Program-made: the position numbers and the translations under genes
Assembly (NCBI RefSeq): GCF_030269925.1
Contig: NC_085118.1
Location: 13,904,001 to 13,968,000 of the forward strand
Origin: Bombyx mori
Lineage: Eukaryota; Arthropoda; Insecta; Lepidoptera; Bombycidae
Direction of reading: 5' to 3'
DNA length: 64,000 nt
Shown here: positions 54,850-64,000 of the stretch, piece after piece
Position numbering within the stretch: the stretch's first letter is position 1
Layout of the letters: each line of letters begins with the position of its first letter
The notes under the pieces: model-generated
What the model was told of the DNA's origin: nothing
The model's input: only the letters and a program-made list of their open reading frames with translations
The model's database searches: none

Positions 54850-55092
54850 AAAGTCGTCCTGGCCTAACGGATAAGACGTCCGATGCACTCTTGTTGAGCG
54901 ATGCACCGGTGTTCGAATCTCAGGCGGGTACCAGTTTTTCTAATGAAATACGTACTCGACAAATGTTCACGATTGACTTCCACGGTGAAGGAATAACATC
55001 GTGTAATAAAAATCAAACCCGCAAAATTATAATTTGCGTAATTACTGGTGGCAGGACCTCTTGTGAGTCCGTAGGAGCCTATTTCTGTAGTT
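54850..55092 (+). mobile_element. Bm1 SINE 5' half with tRNA-like head, plus strand
   Basis: AAGTCGTCCTGGCCTAACGG, GTGTTCGAATCTCAGGCGGG (B box) and GTGAAGGAATAACATCGTGT. It breaks off after TGAGTCCGTAGGAGCC, the same internal junction type as the copy at 43038-43451. Confidence 0.9.
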
Positions 55093-55192
55093 TTGTCTTC
55101 TACATTATCGGACTCCTGTTTTTCGGTACCAGACCCTCAGTAGTTATTGTTCGTATCAAATTATCTTTTATAACTTAATTCTTTTCATTTCT

Positions 55193-55447
55193 TATTACTG
55201 GTGGTAGGACCTCTTGTGAGTCCGCACGGGTAGGTACCACCACCCCGCCTATTTCTGCCGTGAAGCAGTAATGCGTTTCGGTTTGAAGGGTGGGGCAGCC
55301 GTTGTAACTAACTATACTTGAGACCTTAGAACTTGTATCTCAAGGTGGGTGGCGCATTTACGTTGTGAATGTCTATGGGCTCCAGTAACCACTTAACACC
55401 AGGTGGGCTGTGAGCTCGTCCACTCATCTAAGCAATTAAAAAAAAAC
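55193..55447 (+). mobile_element. Bm1 SINE 3' half, plus strand
   Basis: TTACTGGTGGTAGGACCTCT to CATCTAAGCAATTAAAAAAA, 100 bp downstream of another Bm1 in the same orientation. Confidence 0.92.
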
Positions 55448-55935
55448 CATTGGCGGGAACTTGTGAAATTGTTCGTTCTGTGATTGTGTAAACAATGTCG
55501 ATTTCGCCATAAATACCAATAATAATAATAATGCCAAAACAAGGCAGAATTATCAACGCAGTGTATATATTAATATCGATTTAACTAAGTCGTTTCAGAA
55601 CAAAACAGTGAAAACACGATCCCGTGTTAACTCATGTTTGTATCCATTATCCGATATCGTAAATCTGAATGTTAATAATGTAAGTTCAAAATTATATTAG
55701 TTCGTGTTTTGCTACTGTTGTGCTTCTCTGCTAATTGTTTAAAGTTTTCGTACTGAACATCTGTGTTAATAATAAACATCTATATATGTAAAATTGAAAT
55801 TCCGCTCAATCGTCTCAAGAATTCGAAACAATATGTATTCGGACGATAGATTGAATTTAACACAGAAATTCCTGCGATGTAGGCGTTCCAGAATGGATTT
55901 TTCACCTATCGTCGCTCCCTCCTCCAGTTGTAATC
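55448..55935. other. No recognisable gene
   Basis: Non-coding. An AATAATAATAATAATG microsatellite at about 55519. Text near 55785-55875 (ATCTATATATGTAAAATTGA) may be an eroded Helitron-like start. Confidence 0.3.
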
Positions 55936-56147
55936 TTTAAGGGTCGTGGCCTCCATCCATGACATTCGTCCTCACGATGTTATGCCATCACATCCTTTCT
56001 TCGGCTTCTCTGAGAGCATCGTAGACGGTGGCATCAAGGGTAGTGCGCATTTGGTCAGACCAAAAGCATCGGATTGCACTCTCGCGCTCTTTTTCCTTCC
56101 AATTTGTCAGTACCATCACTTTTACAAGATTTTCTCGCCTACGTTTG
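55936..56147 (-). pseudogene. RTE-type LINE C-terminus (family E), minus strand
   Basis: The minus strand encodes SDQMRTTLDATVYDALREAE, then ERMGWHNIVRTNVMDGGHDP-like text. It is the same C-terminal module (W-D-I---------A--A-DR--W--IV) as 29478-29905, from a different subfamily. A Bm1 head starts directly at its 5' side. Confidence 0.65.
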
Positions 56148-56149
56148 AA

Positions 56150-56570
56150 GTCGTCGTGGCCTAAAGGATAAGACGTCCGGTGCATTCGTGTTGAAGCGAT
56201 GCATCGGTGTTCGAATCCCAGGCGGGTACCAATTTTTCTAATGAAATACGTACTCAACAAATGTTCACGATTGACTTCAACGGTGAAGGAATAACACCGT
56301 GTAATAAAAAAAATCGAACCCGCTAAATTATAATTTGCGTAATTACCGGTGGTAGGACCTCTTGTGAGTCCGCACGGGTAGGTACCACTACCCCGCTTGT
56401 TTCTGCCGTGAAGCAGTAATGCGTTTCGGTTTGAAGGGTGGGGCAGCTGGGGGAACTTATATCTCAAGGTGGGTGGCGCATTTACGTAGTAGATGTCTAT
56501 GGGCTCCAGTAACCACTTAACACCAGGTGGGCTGTGAGCTCATCCACCCATATAAGCAATAAAAAAAAAC
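56150..56570 (+). mobile_element. Full-length Bm1 SINE, plus strand
   Basis: Head GTCGTCGTGGCCTAAAGGAT with B box GGTGTTCGAATCCC, body through CAAATGTTCACGATTGACTT, GGTAGGACCTCTTGTGAGTC and TGAAGCAGTAATGCGTTTCG, end ATATAAGCAATAAAAAAAAA. The AACTATACTGAGACCTTAG segment is deleted. Confidence 0.93.
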
Positions 56571-57076
56571 TTAATAGCAACGCGTGTGCATAGTAAAAGT
56601 TGCCTTGGTAACCATTGCTATAGGACTGTAATGGGCTAGAGAGTGACAGGCGATTCTATCCCCGGAAAATGCAGCGTGTTTCATACTTTTTGATTAACAG
56701 ATTTAATATGAGTGAAGCCGCGAAGCACGTCTCGTTACTGTCATAAAATCGAGTGGGAAAGTAATCTTTACATTCGGATCGATTGGATTTTATTGACTTC
56801 GTAAATAGTTTCACGAGTTTGAATTGAATTTAGTAGAGTATTTATTATAAGATTCGAAATTAAGCACTCCGTAATGGAATTCCTACAGATTTGTTCTTTA
56901 TTGACTCAGGAAGCATGTGGCAGACCAAATGAAAAATGATAATTGTTACTTTTTAAAATACATTTTTTTGTTTTTTCTTTCTTTGGCCCAAGGCAAGTAA
57001 ATTTTCCTTAAAATATTAAGGACTCTCGTTATCTTATGTGTAGATATAAAAAAAAAAAAACAAATTGCATAATGTT
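56571..57076. other. No recognisable gene
   Basis: Non-coding. Confidence 0.3.
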
Positions 57077-57165
57077 TTGAAGTAGCGGCCTAAAAGATAA
57101 GACGCCCGGTTTCGAACGATGCGATTATGTCAGTGTTCAAATCTCGCAGGCAGGTACCAATTTTT
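57077..57165 (+). mobile_element. Bm1 SINE head fragment, plus strand
   Basis: GCGGCCTAAAAGATAAGACG, GTGTTCAAATCTCGCAGGCA and GGTACCAATTTTTTTT; the body is replaced by an opposite-strand Bm1 tail. Confidence 0.8.
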
Positions 57166-57177
57166 TTTGACGATATT

Positions 57178-57570
57178 TTTTTTTATTTTTTTTTATTGCA
57201 TATATGGGTGGATAAGCTCACATCCCACCTTGTGTTAAGTGGTTACCGGAGCCCTTAGACATCTATAACGTAAATGCCGCCCCCCACCTCGAGATATGAG
57301 TTCTAAGGTCTCAGTACAGTTACTTTGCATTATGTTCACGATGTATATCACAATAACTTCCACGATGTAGGAATAACATATTGTAATAAACCCTAATTCT
57401 GCCGCGAAGTAGTCATTCGTTCTAGCTTATACAGGCGGGACAGTCGTTATCTTCTACAATTCAGACTTAGACTCATGTCTTAAGCTGCGGGGTGGAATTC
57501 ATGTAATGGCTACGGTAACCACTTTACATCAAATGGACCGTGAGCTTGTTCGCTCGCATACAATGCGACG
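57178..57570. mobile_element. Two diverged Bm1 pieces in opposite orientation
   Basis: 57178-57325 is antisense (TTATTGCATATATGGGTGGA, CCACCTCGAGATATGAGTTC). 57385-57570 is sense and older (TGCCGCGAAGTAGTCATTCG, GGTAACCACTTTACATCAAA). Confidence 0.6.
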
Positions 57571-58065
57571 TGTCTTTCACAAAAGTTTTCCTATATTTAA
57601 TGCGAAACGCTAGAACAGGATGAATATTTCCGGTAGATAAATGTCTTCCGAAGGGCCCCGCAAACTTGCCGGACGAGTAAAATAAATATAAGTACAATAT
57701 GCGCCTTATTTATAAGAGGAAACATAATAATATTAAGCTAAGCACGCTTCATAACTCATCATAAAGTTGTTCCTCTTTGATCTTTATTGTATTTTTTCAT
57801 TCGTTCTATTGAACAAATATTTTAGTGCACCGTTCGAGTTTTATGATTGATCTCTCCGGCTTTAGTATTATTGTGCGCGTAAACGTTTTACTGTATCTAT
57901 GATTTATGACATTATTAAGTGAGCACAGTTTCAAGATTATTTTAGATTGTGCTTTAATATCGGTGTTTTTTATTTTGCGCTTCGAAATGCGCATCTGGAC
58001 ATTTTAGATTTAATCAAATAAATGTACGTTGCGCTATGGGCTTCAGTTTAATACCTTAAAACAAT
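57571..58065. other. No recognisable gene
   Basis: AT-rich non-coding. Confidence 0.3.
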
Positions 58066-58172
58066 GTGTTTCTCGCCGCATCTTCTCAGCGGGTCACGAT
58101 TCCGATCCGGTGGTAGATTCTTTGAAGTACTGCTCTTGCTAGGGCTAGTTTTAGCAAATTCTCTCAGGTCTA
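58066..58172 (+). mobile_element. LINE family C 3' tail, plus strand, truncated
   Basis: TTTCTCGCCGCATCTTCTCA, GCGGGTCACGATTCCGATCC and TACTGCTCTTGCTAGGGCTA. Confidence 0.75.
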
Positions 58173-58242
58173 TCCCTGCGAGAATCTGGAATAGTCTGTT
58201 AAGCTACCAGCGAATTGGAAATTGTAGATTTGTATTACAGGA

Positions 58243-58308
58243 GGTGGTAGTAACCACTTAACACCAGGTGGGCTGTGAGATCGTCCACCCAACTAAGCAA
58301 AAAAATTG
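58243..58308 (+). mobile_element. Bm1 SINE 3' end fragment, plus strand
   Basis: GGTAGTAACCACTTAACACC, GTGAGATCGTCCACCCAACT, ending AAGCAAAAAAATT. Confidence 0.8.
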
Positions 58309-58436
58309 TTGCAAATTGTGAGCACGGCTGTTCGTCAATAGTAATAAAACCGCTCGTTGTTATATTGTGATTGAAATCCCATAAAGCAGTAACGAGAATG
58401 TTTGGATAACATAATAAAATCAGATCCCCTACCATT

Positions 58437-58605
58437 CAATTTCCGTAGTAAGGGCATCGTCCAGGCGGCTCGCCGGTCTGTGGACCTTTCAAGCTATGCG
58501 ATGCAGGTGCTGACTGAGAAAGGTTGCTTCGAGAAATATTGTTACGCTCTGGGGTTCAGGATAAATAAAAAATCTACCGAAGCACAAATTAAGACTCTAT
58601 TTTAA
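58437..58605 (+). pseudogene. Possible R1-like LINE C-terminal fragment
   Basis: The plus strand encodes SKGIVQAARRSVDLSSYAMQ and VLTEKGCFEKYCYALGFRIN. The VLT-KGCF--Y---LG text resembles the VLTGHGCF--YL---G motif C-terminal to the RT in R1-type LINEs. Short and without neighbours of the same element. A host exon is less likely because no splice signals bound it. Confidence 0.35.
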
Positions 58606-58811
58606 AGTTCGAACACTCACAGAACGCTTTTAAGTAATTCACTTCTTTCGCTTCGCTTCAGGCGATCCGTTCGCTGTTTCGTTTCGAGTAGATCCGATTA
58701 CTAGCTGTCTTCGTGTCATCTCTGCAAAGCTTTTATACTCGATACGACATCCCTAAAATTATCGAGAATATTACTGACAAGTACAGTAGTTTCTATATGT
58801 AATTCCGCTAT

Positions 58812-58907
58812 TTCACAATAGATGGCGTTGTACTTCTCGAGCGTTCTCGATTTTACTAGTTATTTTGATATTTGTTTCTGCTATTCGACGATAGATGGCG
58901 TTGCGCT
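58812..58907. repeat. Short imperfect duplication containing ATAGATGGCGTTG twice
   Basis: CAATAGATGGCGTTGTACTT (58816) and CGATAGATGGCGTTGCGCTT (58889) are in direct order about 73 bp apart, with CGCTATT/TGCTATT upstream of each. The core is the inverse of the GCGCCATCTAT motif seen at 26894. Confidence 0.45.
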
Positions 58908-59387
58908 TACCGGCGTGACAATATGCTACGCCACTGCAATCGAAGCTTTGACCTCATTCGCCGACTTCGACCTCCGGTCCTCACAGCAAATACCTAATAT
59001 AATGCAAATACAAATAAACAGATAACAATAAATGTAATGCAAAAAAATAAGTAGGTAACTCTGACGGATGCACGCCTAATGTAAGTTTTTACGCTTCCTC
59101 CTAAAACACAGTATAAATAATTCTTGTTCGAAGGTCGTCTTTACGAGAATGCCGGTTTTGCAATAGGTTTAAACACAATGAGTCCGTATAGCGAAGGCGT
59201 GTGTTTATTGTAAAGACGCTAAGAGATAATAACAAGAGATTGACATTACAATGTGTTTTCATTAATGGAACTTAATGGATCGGGATAATATCATGAAAAA
59301 AACAACAACATTTTTCTGTTATTTTTGTGATATGTCAGAATTTAATTACATAGAGAATCAAAAAGTACCCAGAATCAACTGCTGTAC
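58908..59387. other. No recognisable gene
   Basis: Non-coding. Confidence 0.3.
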
Positions 59388-59630
59388 GCACTTTTGAGTC
59401 CGCACGAGTAGGTAGAGGTACCACCACCCTGCCTATTTCTGGCGTGAAGCAGTAATGCGTTCCGGTTTGAAGGGCGGGGCAGCCGTTGTACTGTTAAATG
59501 TGAGAGCTTACAACTCACGTCTCAAGGTAGGTGGCGGTATTTACGTTGTAGATGTCTATGGGCTCCGGTAACCACTTAATACCAGGTGGGCCGTGAGCTC
59601 GTCCAACCATCTAAGCAATAAATACAAAAA
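59388..59630 (+). mobile_element. Bm1 SINE, plus strand, 5'-truncated
   Basis: TTTTGAGTCCGCACGAGTAG, TGTAGATGTCTATGGGCTCC and CATCTAAGCAATAAATACAA. A 6-bp GGTAGA duplication lies near the start. Confidence 0.9.
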
Positions 59631-59990
59631 AGTATACCGAAATATACATGTATGACACTAGATATATATATATATTTTTAAACATTATCTGACTGATTAA
59701 AACTGTGGACTGGTGGTGGTAGTTTAGTATTTGATAGATAAACTCTTCGGGTGTTCTAGACGTGTACACATTTAGTTTACAACAAAATATTATTAACATG
59801 AGACAACGACAACAAAACTCAAGCATGCATCCAAATTCTGTCAAGGGATTTTTTCATGGCGAAACCTTTCACTAAAATGAGTTTTCGTAGTGGAAATCTA
59901 TGATAGATCGGATCGGTCGCATCAAAATGTTTTTCGATTTTAATTTTATTGTAACGTAAAATATTGACTGAAATTCATAAATATAAATGA
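59631..59990. other. No recognisable gene
   Basis: AT-rich non-coding. Confidence 0.3.
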
Positions 59991-60195
59991 CTAGCCGTAC
60001 TCGCTTGCTTCGCTGGGCATTTAAAATCAACATTATTATTTATTGTCATTATTATTAAGGAGTCCAACCTGTCCAACACTCATATAAATATTAGCCCATT
60101 CATTAAGTACATTGTCTACATGGATATCAAGTTTCAAGTCAATCGGATGCATGGTTCAGTAGTTATAACGGAACATCCGTAAAAACTACTGTAGA
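59991..60195 (-). mobile_element. Non-autonomous Helitron-like element (family H4)
   Basis: The minus-strand start TCTACAGTAGTTTTTACGGA lies after A and the end CGAGTACGGCTAG before T. The 3' end contains CCCAGCGAAGCAAGCGAG. The body has TGAACCATGCATCCGATTGA and CTTGAAACTTGATATCCATG. 205 bp. Confidence 0.6.
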
Positions 60196-60206
60196 TTTAT
60201 ATATTA

Positions 60207-60418
60207 CTAGCGACCCGCCCTCGCTTCGCTTCGGAAACATTAAAACACACATGAAACCAAAAAAATAAAAAATAAAATAAAAAAAAGTAGCCTATGTTTA
60301 TCAGGGACAATGTCGGCTTCTAATGGAAAAAGAATTTTTCAAATCGGTCCAGTAGTTTCGGAGCCTATTCGAAACAAACAAACAAACAAATCTTTCCTCT
60401 TTATAATATTAGTATAGA
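60207..60418 (-). mobile_element. Non-autonomous Helitron-like element (family H2), copy 2
   Basis: Reverse complement of 39496-39710: CTAGCGACCCGCCCTCGCTT at its 3' end and ATAATATTAGTATAGA at its 5' end, with the same GTTT microsatellite. It lies 11 bp from element H4, in the same orientation. Confidence 0.75.
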
Positions 60419-60721
60419 TTAGTATAGTATAGTATTAGTATAGATTTCGACAGAACGCCTCATTGTGTATCTAAATATAACCGCAGATTGAATGTTTTCT
60501 TTTCTGTTCATATTGCGAAACGTTCCGGCACGAGTCCGGAGATGAGTTGACATATTGACGTCGAACGTAGCTTTGTCTCGATCTCCTTTGATGCAGTGTA
60601 CCTACACATCCGTACAACGTGTATCAGACGATCAGAGACCGTGCTGGTAATATTACACAGTGGATTTTTGATAACGGAACCCATTGTACACAAGCTATGC
60701 GTGGTGGCCATGCAAGAAGTT

Positions 60722-60868
60722 TTATTTTATTTTTATGCTTAGATTTGTGGACGAGTTTACGGTCCACCTGGTGTTAAGTGGTTATCGGAGCTTAGAGACC
60801 CCTACGACGTAAGTGCCGCTACCCACCTTGGGACATGAGTTCTTAAGTCTCAGTTTTTACAGTACAGG
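60722..60868 (-). mobile_element. Bm1 SINE, minus strand, diverged and truncated
   Basis: TTATGCTTAGATTTGTGGAC, CCACCTGGTGTTAAGTGGTT and CACCTTGGGACATGAGTTCT. Confidence 0.75.
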
Positions 60869-61236
60869 TACAGATTATCGATAGAAATGTGTATGTAATG
60901 GTAGGTCGATACTGTGTACTGAGTATCAAATTCGTATGGATCCTGAAAATCGAATTAAATCCTGAAGATAATACGACACGCTACTTCGTAATTCCCAATA
61001 TTATTATGTAAAAATCAAAGGGGCTTTGTTAGCCCTGTCGAAATTTTAAGTTATATAAAATAAATTTACTAAATTGCATTATAATTAAATTGACATATTC
61101 GGGTTGCATTCTCGTTCCGTAAAAATAGAATTACATAAAGATTATTACCTATTTAAAAAGAACAATACAACAACACAACAATACAACCCGATAAAGACAC
61201 AAGTTTGCGCGTTCACTGCGAAGAAGGACCCCTTTG
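60869..61236. other. No recognisable gene
   Basis: Non-coding. Confidence 0.3.
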
Positions 61237-61355
61237 TTTTTTTTTTTTTTATTGCCTTTGTAGGCAGACGAGCATACGGCCCACCTGATGGTGAGTGGTT
61301 ACCGTCGCCCATGGACTTCAGCAATGCCAAGGGCAGAGCCAAGCCGCTGCCTACC
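61237..61355 (-). mobile_element. LINE family A 3'-terminal fragment, minus strand
   Basis: Long poly-T, TTGCCTTTGTAGGCAGACGA, GTGGTTACCGTCGCCCATGG, ending CCGCTGCCTACC. It abuts, head to head, the longer plus-strand copy starting at 61356. Confidence 0.88.
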
Positions 61356-62094
61356 TGTCATGGCGCCGCAATTCCAAGGAGTATCCCTGCAACCTTCCGA
61401 GAGTATCGGGAGACTTGGGGTCGATATTTCGAGCGATGTCCAGTTTCGGACTCATTTGGAAGGCAAAGCCAAGCTGGCGTCCAAAATGCTGGGAGTCCTC
61501 AACAGAGCGAAGGGGTACTTCACGCCTGGACAAAGACTTTTGCTTTATAAAGCACAACTTCGGCCTCGCGTGGAGTACTGCTCCCATCTCTGGGCCGGGG
61601 CTTTCAAATACCAGCTTCTTCCATTTGACTCCATACAGAAGAGAGCCGTTCGGATTGTCGATAATCCCATTCTCACGGATCGTTTGGAACCTCTGGGTCT
61701 GCGGAGGGACTTCGGGTCCCTCTGTATTTTGTACCGTATGTTCCATGGGGAGTGCTCTGAGGAATTGTTCGAGATGATACCGGCATCTCGTTTTTACCAT
61801 CGCACCGCCCGCCACTGGAGTAGAGTTCATCCATACTACCTGGAGCCACTGCGGTCATCCATAGTGCGTTTCCAGAGATCTTTTTTGCTACGTACCATCC
61901 GGCTATGGAATGAGCTCCCCTCCACGGTGTTTCCCGAGCGCTATGACATGTCCTTCTTCAAACGAGGCTTGTGGAGAGTATTAAGCGGTAGGCAGCGGCT
62001 TGGCTCTGCCCCTGGCATTGCTGAAGTCCATGGGCGACGGTAACCACTCATCATCAGGTGGGCCGTATGCTCGTCTGCCTACAAGGGCAATAAA
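61356..62094 (+). mobile_element. LINE family A (Jockey/CR1-type), longest copy in the window
   Basis: An open frame of about 228 codons (to TAA at 62041-62043) with LGVDISSDVQFRTHLEGKAK, GYFTPGQRLLLYKAQLRPRV, EYCSHLWAGAFKYQLLPFDS, IQKRAVRIVDNPILTDRLEP and NELPSTVFPERYDMSFFKRG. This is the segment C-terminal to the RT catalytic core in Jockey/CR1-type elements. The 3' UTR ends CTACAAGGGCAATAAAAAAA. It is 5'-truncated, so it lacks endonuclease and RT catalytic motifs, but the remaining frame is intact, suggesting a fairly recent insertion. Confidence 0.85.
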
Positions 62095-62347
62095 AAAAGA
62101 AGAAGTTAGAAATGATCTTGGAATTCACTACAATCGCAGTAGAAACAGTCCGAAACTCCTATTTTTGTCACAGTGTAAAACTGTGTTTAAATGTTGGGGA
62201 TTACAGGAATTACGTAATTTGTAATACGGTTATTGGAGAGACACAAAACGTTTTATAAATGCTGTGCTTCACCTAAATTCTATTAAAACAACTGCTATTT
62301 AATAATAACATATTACGAGTATACATATCTACAACGGCGAATTAAGA

Positions 62348-62941
62348 GAACTGCGTTGTATTGAGAATAGATTAAATATTGTTTGTCTTTATTAATATTA
62401 GTCTTGGCAAAATCTGTTCTTATAGTAGTATAATAAATAGTCTTTGACGATATAATCATAACTAGAGGTCCCGCAGTAGTCGAAATTCGACTATAATTAA
62501 TTGGAATTGTAAGTTTGTACACTATTATGATTGTATTTTATACTTCTATAATCACAAATTTCGCCAAGACTACACACTATAAAAATATTAACAAAGACAA
62601 ACAATATTTAATCTCAATTTGACAACAGACGTCAAGAACAAAAGTTTGACAATAAATAGTATGCATGCGTGTGTGCGTCAAATACATGGTATGTAGTGTG
62701 TGTAATGTTTTCTTTATGGATTTAATGAATATTTTATGCATTATTTTATAAAAACATTAGCATTGTGCACTTCTTCTCTATATTCTCTATAAGTGTGGAA
62801 AATTTCATACTCCTCCGTCCGTGCTATTTTCGTAAAAAGGGATACAAAGTTTTTGCTTCACGTATTAATATGTAGATAGTGTACAAACTAACAATTTCAA
62901 TTAATTATAGTCGAATTTCGACTACCAGGGGACCACTAGTA
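62348..62941 (+). mobile_element. Helitron-like element H3, outer copy, 5'-truncated and interrupted
   Basis: The left part GAGAATAGATTAAATATTGT...AATCATAA (to 62461) continues after the inserted copy as TAGTGTACAAACTAAC and the terminal hairpin, ending GACCACTAG|T at 62941. The uninterrupted order is visible in the copy at 45278-45697. Confidence 0.8.
62462..62876 (-). mobile_element. Helitron-like element H3, inner copy nested at A|T
   Basis: It begins (minus strand) TCTACATATTAATACGTGAA and ends CGGGACCTCTAG. It sits between A (62461) and T (62877) of the outer copy with no duplicated bases. 415 bp. Confidence 0.85.
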
Positions 62942-63819
62942 TCTATTTAACAGTCAATATTTTGATTGCGCCCTGCTCTAAGTCCACGTGGCCTGTCCGC
63001 ATCTGCGTGCATCACGTTGAACATTCAAGAACGCGTAAGCTATGTTTTGGTAGTTAATTAAAATGTAATTAATGTAAGTGTTGTAAAGTTTTTTTTTACG
63101 CAGATAGCTTATCGATAATATTATGGGTTATGTTTTAGCTGGATGTATACGGAATACGGGTGTACTTTGAATATTTGAAATCGCGTGATTATTTGTCGGT
63201 ATTAGCTAATTAAAAAGGAGATTAGTAATTTGAACCTAGTACAGACTTCAGCTCATTCAAAGGCCTACAAAAAAAAATAAAAAAATAAGGTTAATTTCCA
63301 TTTGTATTTGTACTATACCTTTAAGAGAGAAAATAAATTATATTAATATAAGTTATATTAAATTATAATATTATTATAAAAAAAATGTATGTCGACTTAT
63401 TTAATTTATCTAACATGAAATCTATGTATTAAGTATTTCCATGATGTCAGTCTATTTTTTTTTACTCTTTGTACATGTCAATCAGACGGTAGACACCGAT
63501 TGTCCAATATACTGGTTTTCTGAAGCCAATACAGAACTACTACAAACATTCTCATTGTACATTTAATTGTGTTGTTCAAACATATTTTCGTTTTATTGAA
63601 ACAGCCGCTTACTAATTTTGTTTTAATTTTTAGAACAGTTTATTTCGATGTAGGGCCTCTTCGTAAAAACAAAAAAAAAAATTGTTTTGTTGTTCAATTT
63701 GTTGTGCGCAATTTACTACCTGTATTTCTTTTTCGGAGTGTAGCCGTTATCCGAATTCATGAAACAGTTTGTTTCCATGCGAATGTAAACTGCGTTATTC
63801 GCCATAGATCATCTACTAA
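62942..63819. other. No recognisable gene
   Basis: AT-rich non-coding. Confidence 0.3.
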
Positions 63820-63893
63820 TGGCGTGGAGAGTTGCGAGTCTGGATCGATATCGCCACTCTCCTATTTTTGTCGTAAAGCAATAATGTGTTCTT
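63820..63893 (+). mobile_element. Diverged Bm1 fragment
   Basis: GCGAGTCTGGATCGATATCG, CTCCTATTTTTGTCGTAAAG and CAATAATGTGTTC follow the Bm1 order GAGTCCGCAC...CCTATTTCTGCCGTGAAGCA. Low similarity. Confidence 0.4.
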
Positions 63894-64000
63894 CTTCTAT
63901 ATCGTTCTCTCACTACTGAGGATCGCGACAACATGTGACGTTCTTCCACTGTGCTCGATCATGGGTGGCATGGACTGCGTGGTACAGACTACCACCAAGT

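Noticed and set aside
55988..56467. 159-codon ORF on the minus strand
   Set aside because: Chimera of antisense Bm1 and an RTE C-terminal fragment; only the latter part has meaning.
58822..59025. 67-codon ORF
   Set aside because: Overlaps a local DNA duplication and has no recognisable domain.
61351..61830. 159-codon minus and 160-codon plus ORFs over the LINE copy
   Set aside because: Alternative-frame shadows of the family A coding frame.

Overview
The window looks like nuclear genomic DNA of a silkmoth, most likely Bombyx mori or a close Bombyx. The main evidence is the tRNA-headed Bm1 SINE, present in more than 25 copies or fragments. Supporting evidence is the set of lepidopteran non-LTR retrotransposon tails, mariner/maT, hAT and Helitron-like elements, and the AT-rich intronic background. 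Nothing bacterial, plasmid-like or CRISPR-like is present.

Only one host gene is supported: a phospholipase C beta gene on the + strand (best fit the Plc21C/PLCB1 class). Two consecutive coding exons are visible, 33227-33364 and 46986-47119, with canonical splice sites and compatible phase. They are separated by a 13.6 kb intron. They encode part of the N-terminal PH-like region and the start of the EF-hand region. The first exon and the catalytic exons were not found, so the rest of the window is read as intronic DNA of this gene.

Layout. 0-10 kb: LINE 3' fragments, a Helitron-like element at 774-976, a hAT MITE with perfect 8-bp TSDs (3019-3342), and an internally deleted arthropod ORF family (4482-5148). 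9-16 kb: a 440-bp TIR element (9314-9750), LINE tails, Bm1 copies and a repeat with an inverted 14-bp motif. 18-23 kb: a DD37D maT mariner (18044-21095) split by a hAT-like element (18134-19817), with a second hAT-like copy in opposite orientation at 21777-23110. 25.7-26.6 kb: a hAT with a transposase C-terminal remnant, followed by a cluster of CTCF-like motifs (26.7-27.1 kb). 28-43 kb: Helitron-like elements, Bm1 copies, LINE C-termini, PLC exon 33227-33364, a mariner MITE (39853-40145) and the second 440-bp TIR element (about 42460-42905). 44-50.5 kb: two tRNA-derived SINEs, one split by a nearly full-length RTE-clade LINE (47548-50521) with a 13-bp TSD, and PLC exon 46986-47119. 51-64 kb: a TA-flanked MITE (52038-52299), further Bm1 and LINE fragments, and three Helitron-like elements, one inserted in another at exactly A|T.

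No cooperating gene system is visible. The window is best read as a large metazoan intron filled by successive insertions. Its main value is that many insertions are datable by nesting and have intact target-site duplications or internal empty-site comparisons.
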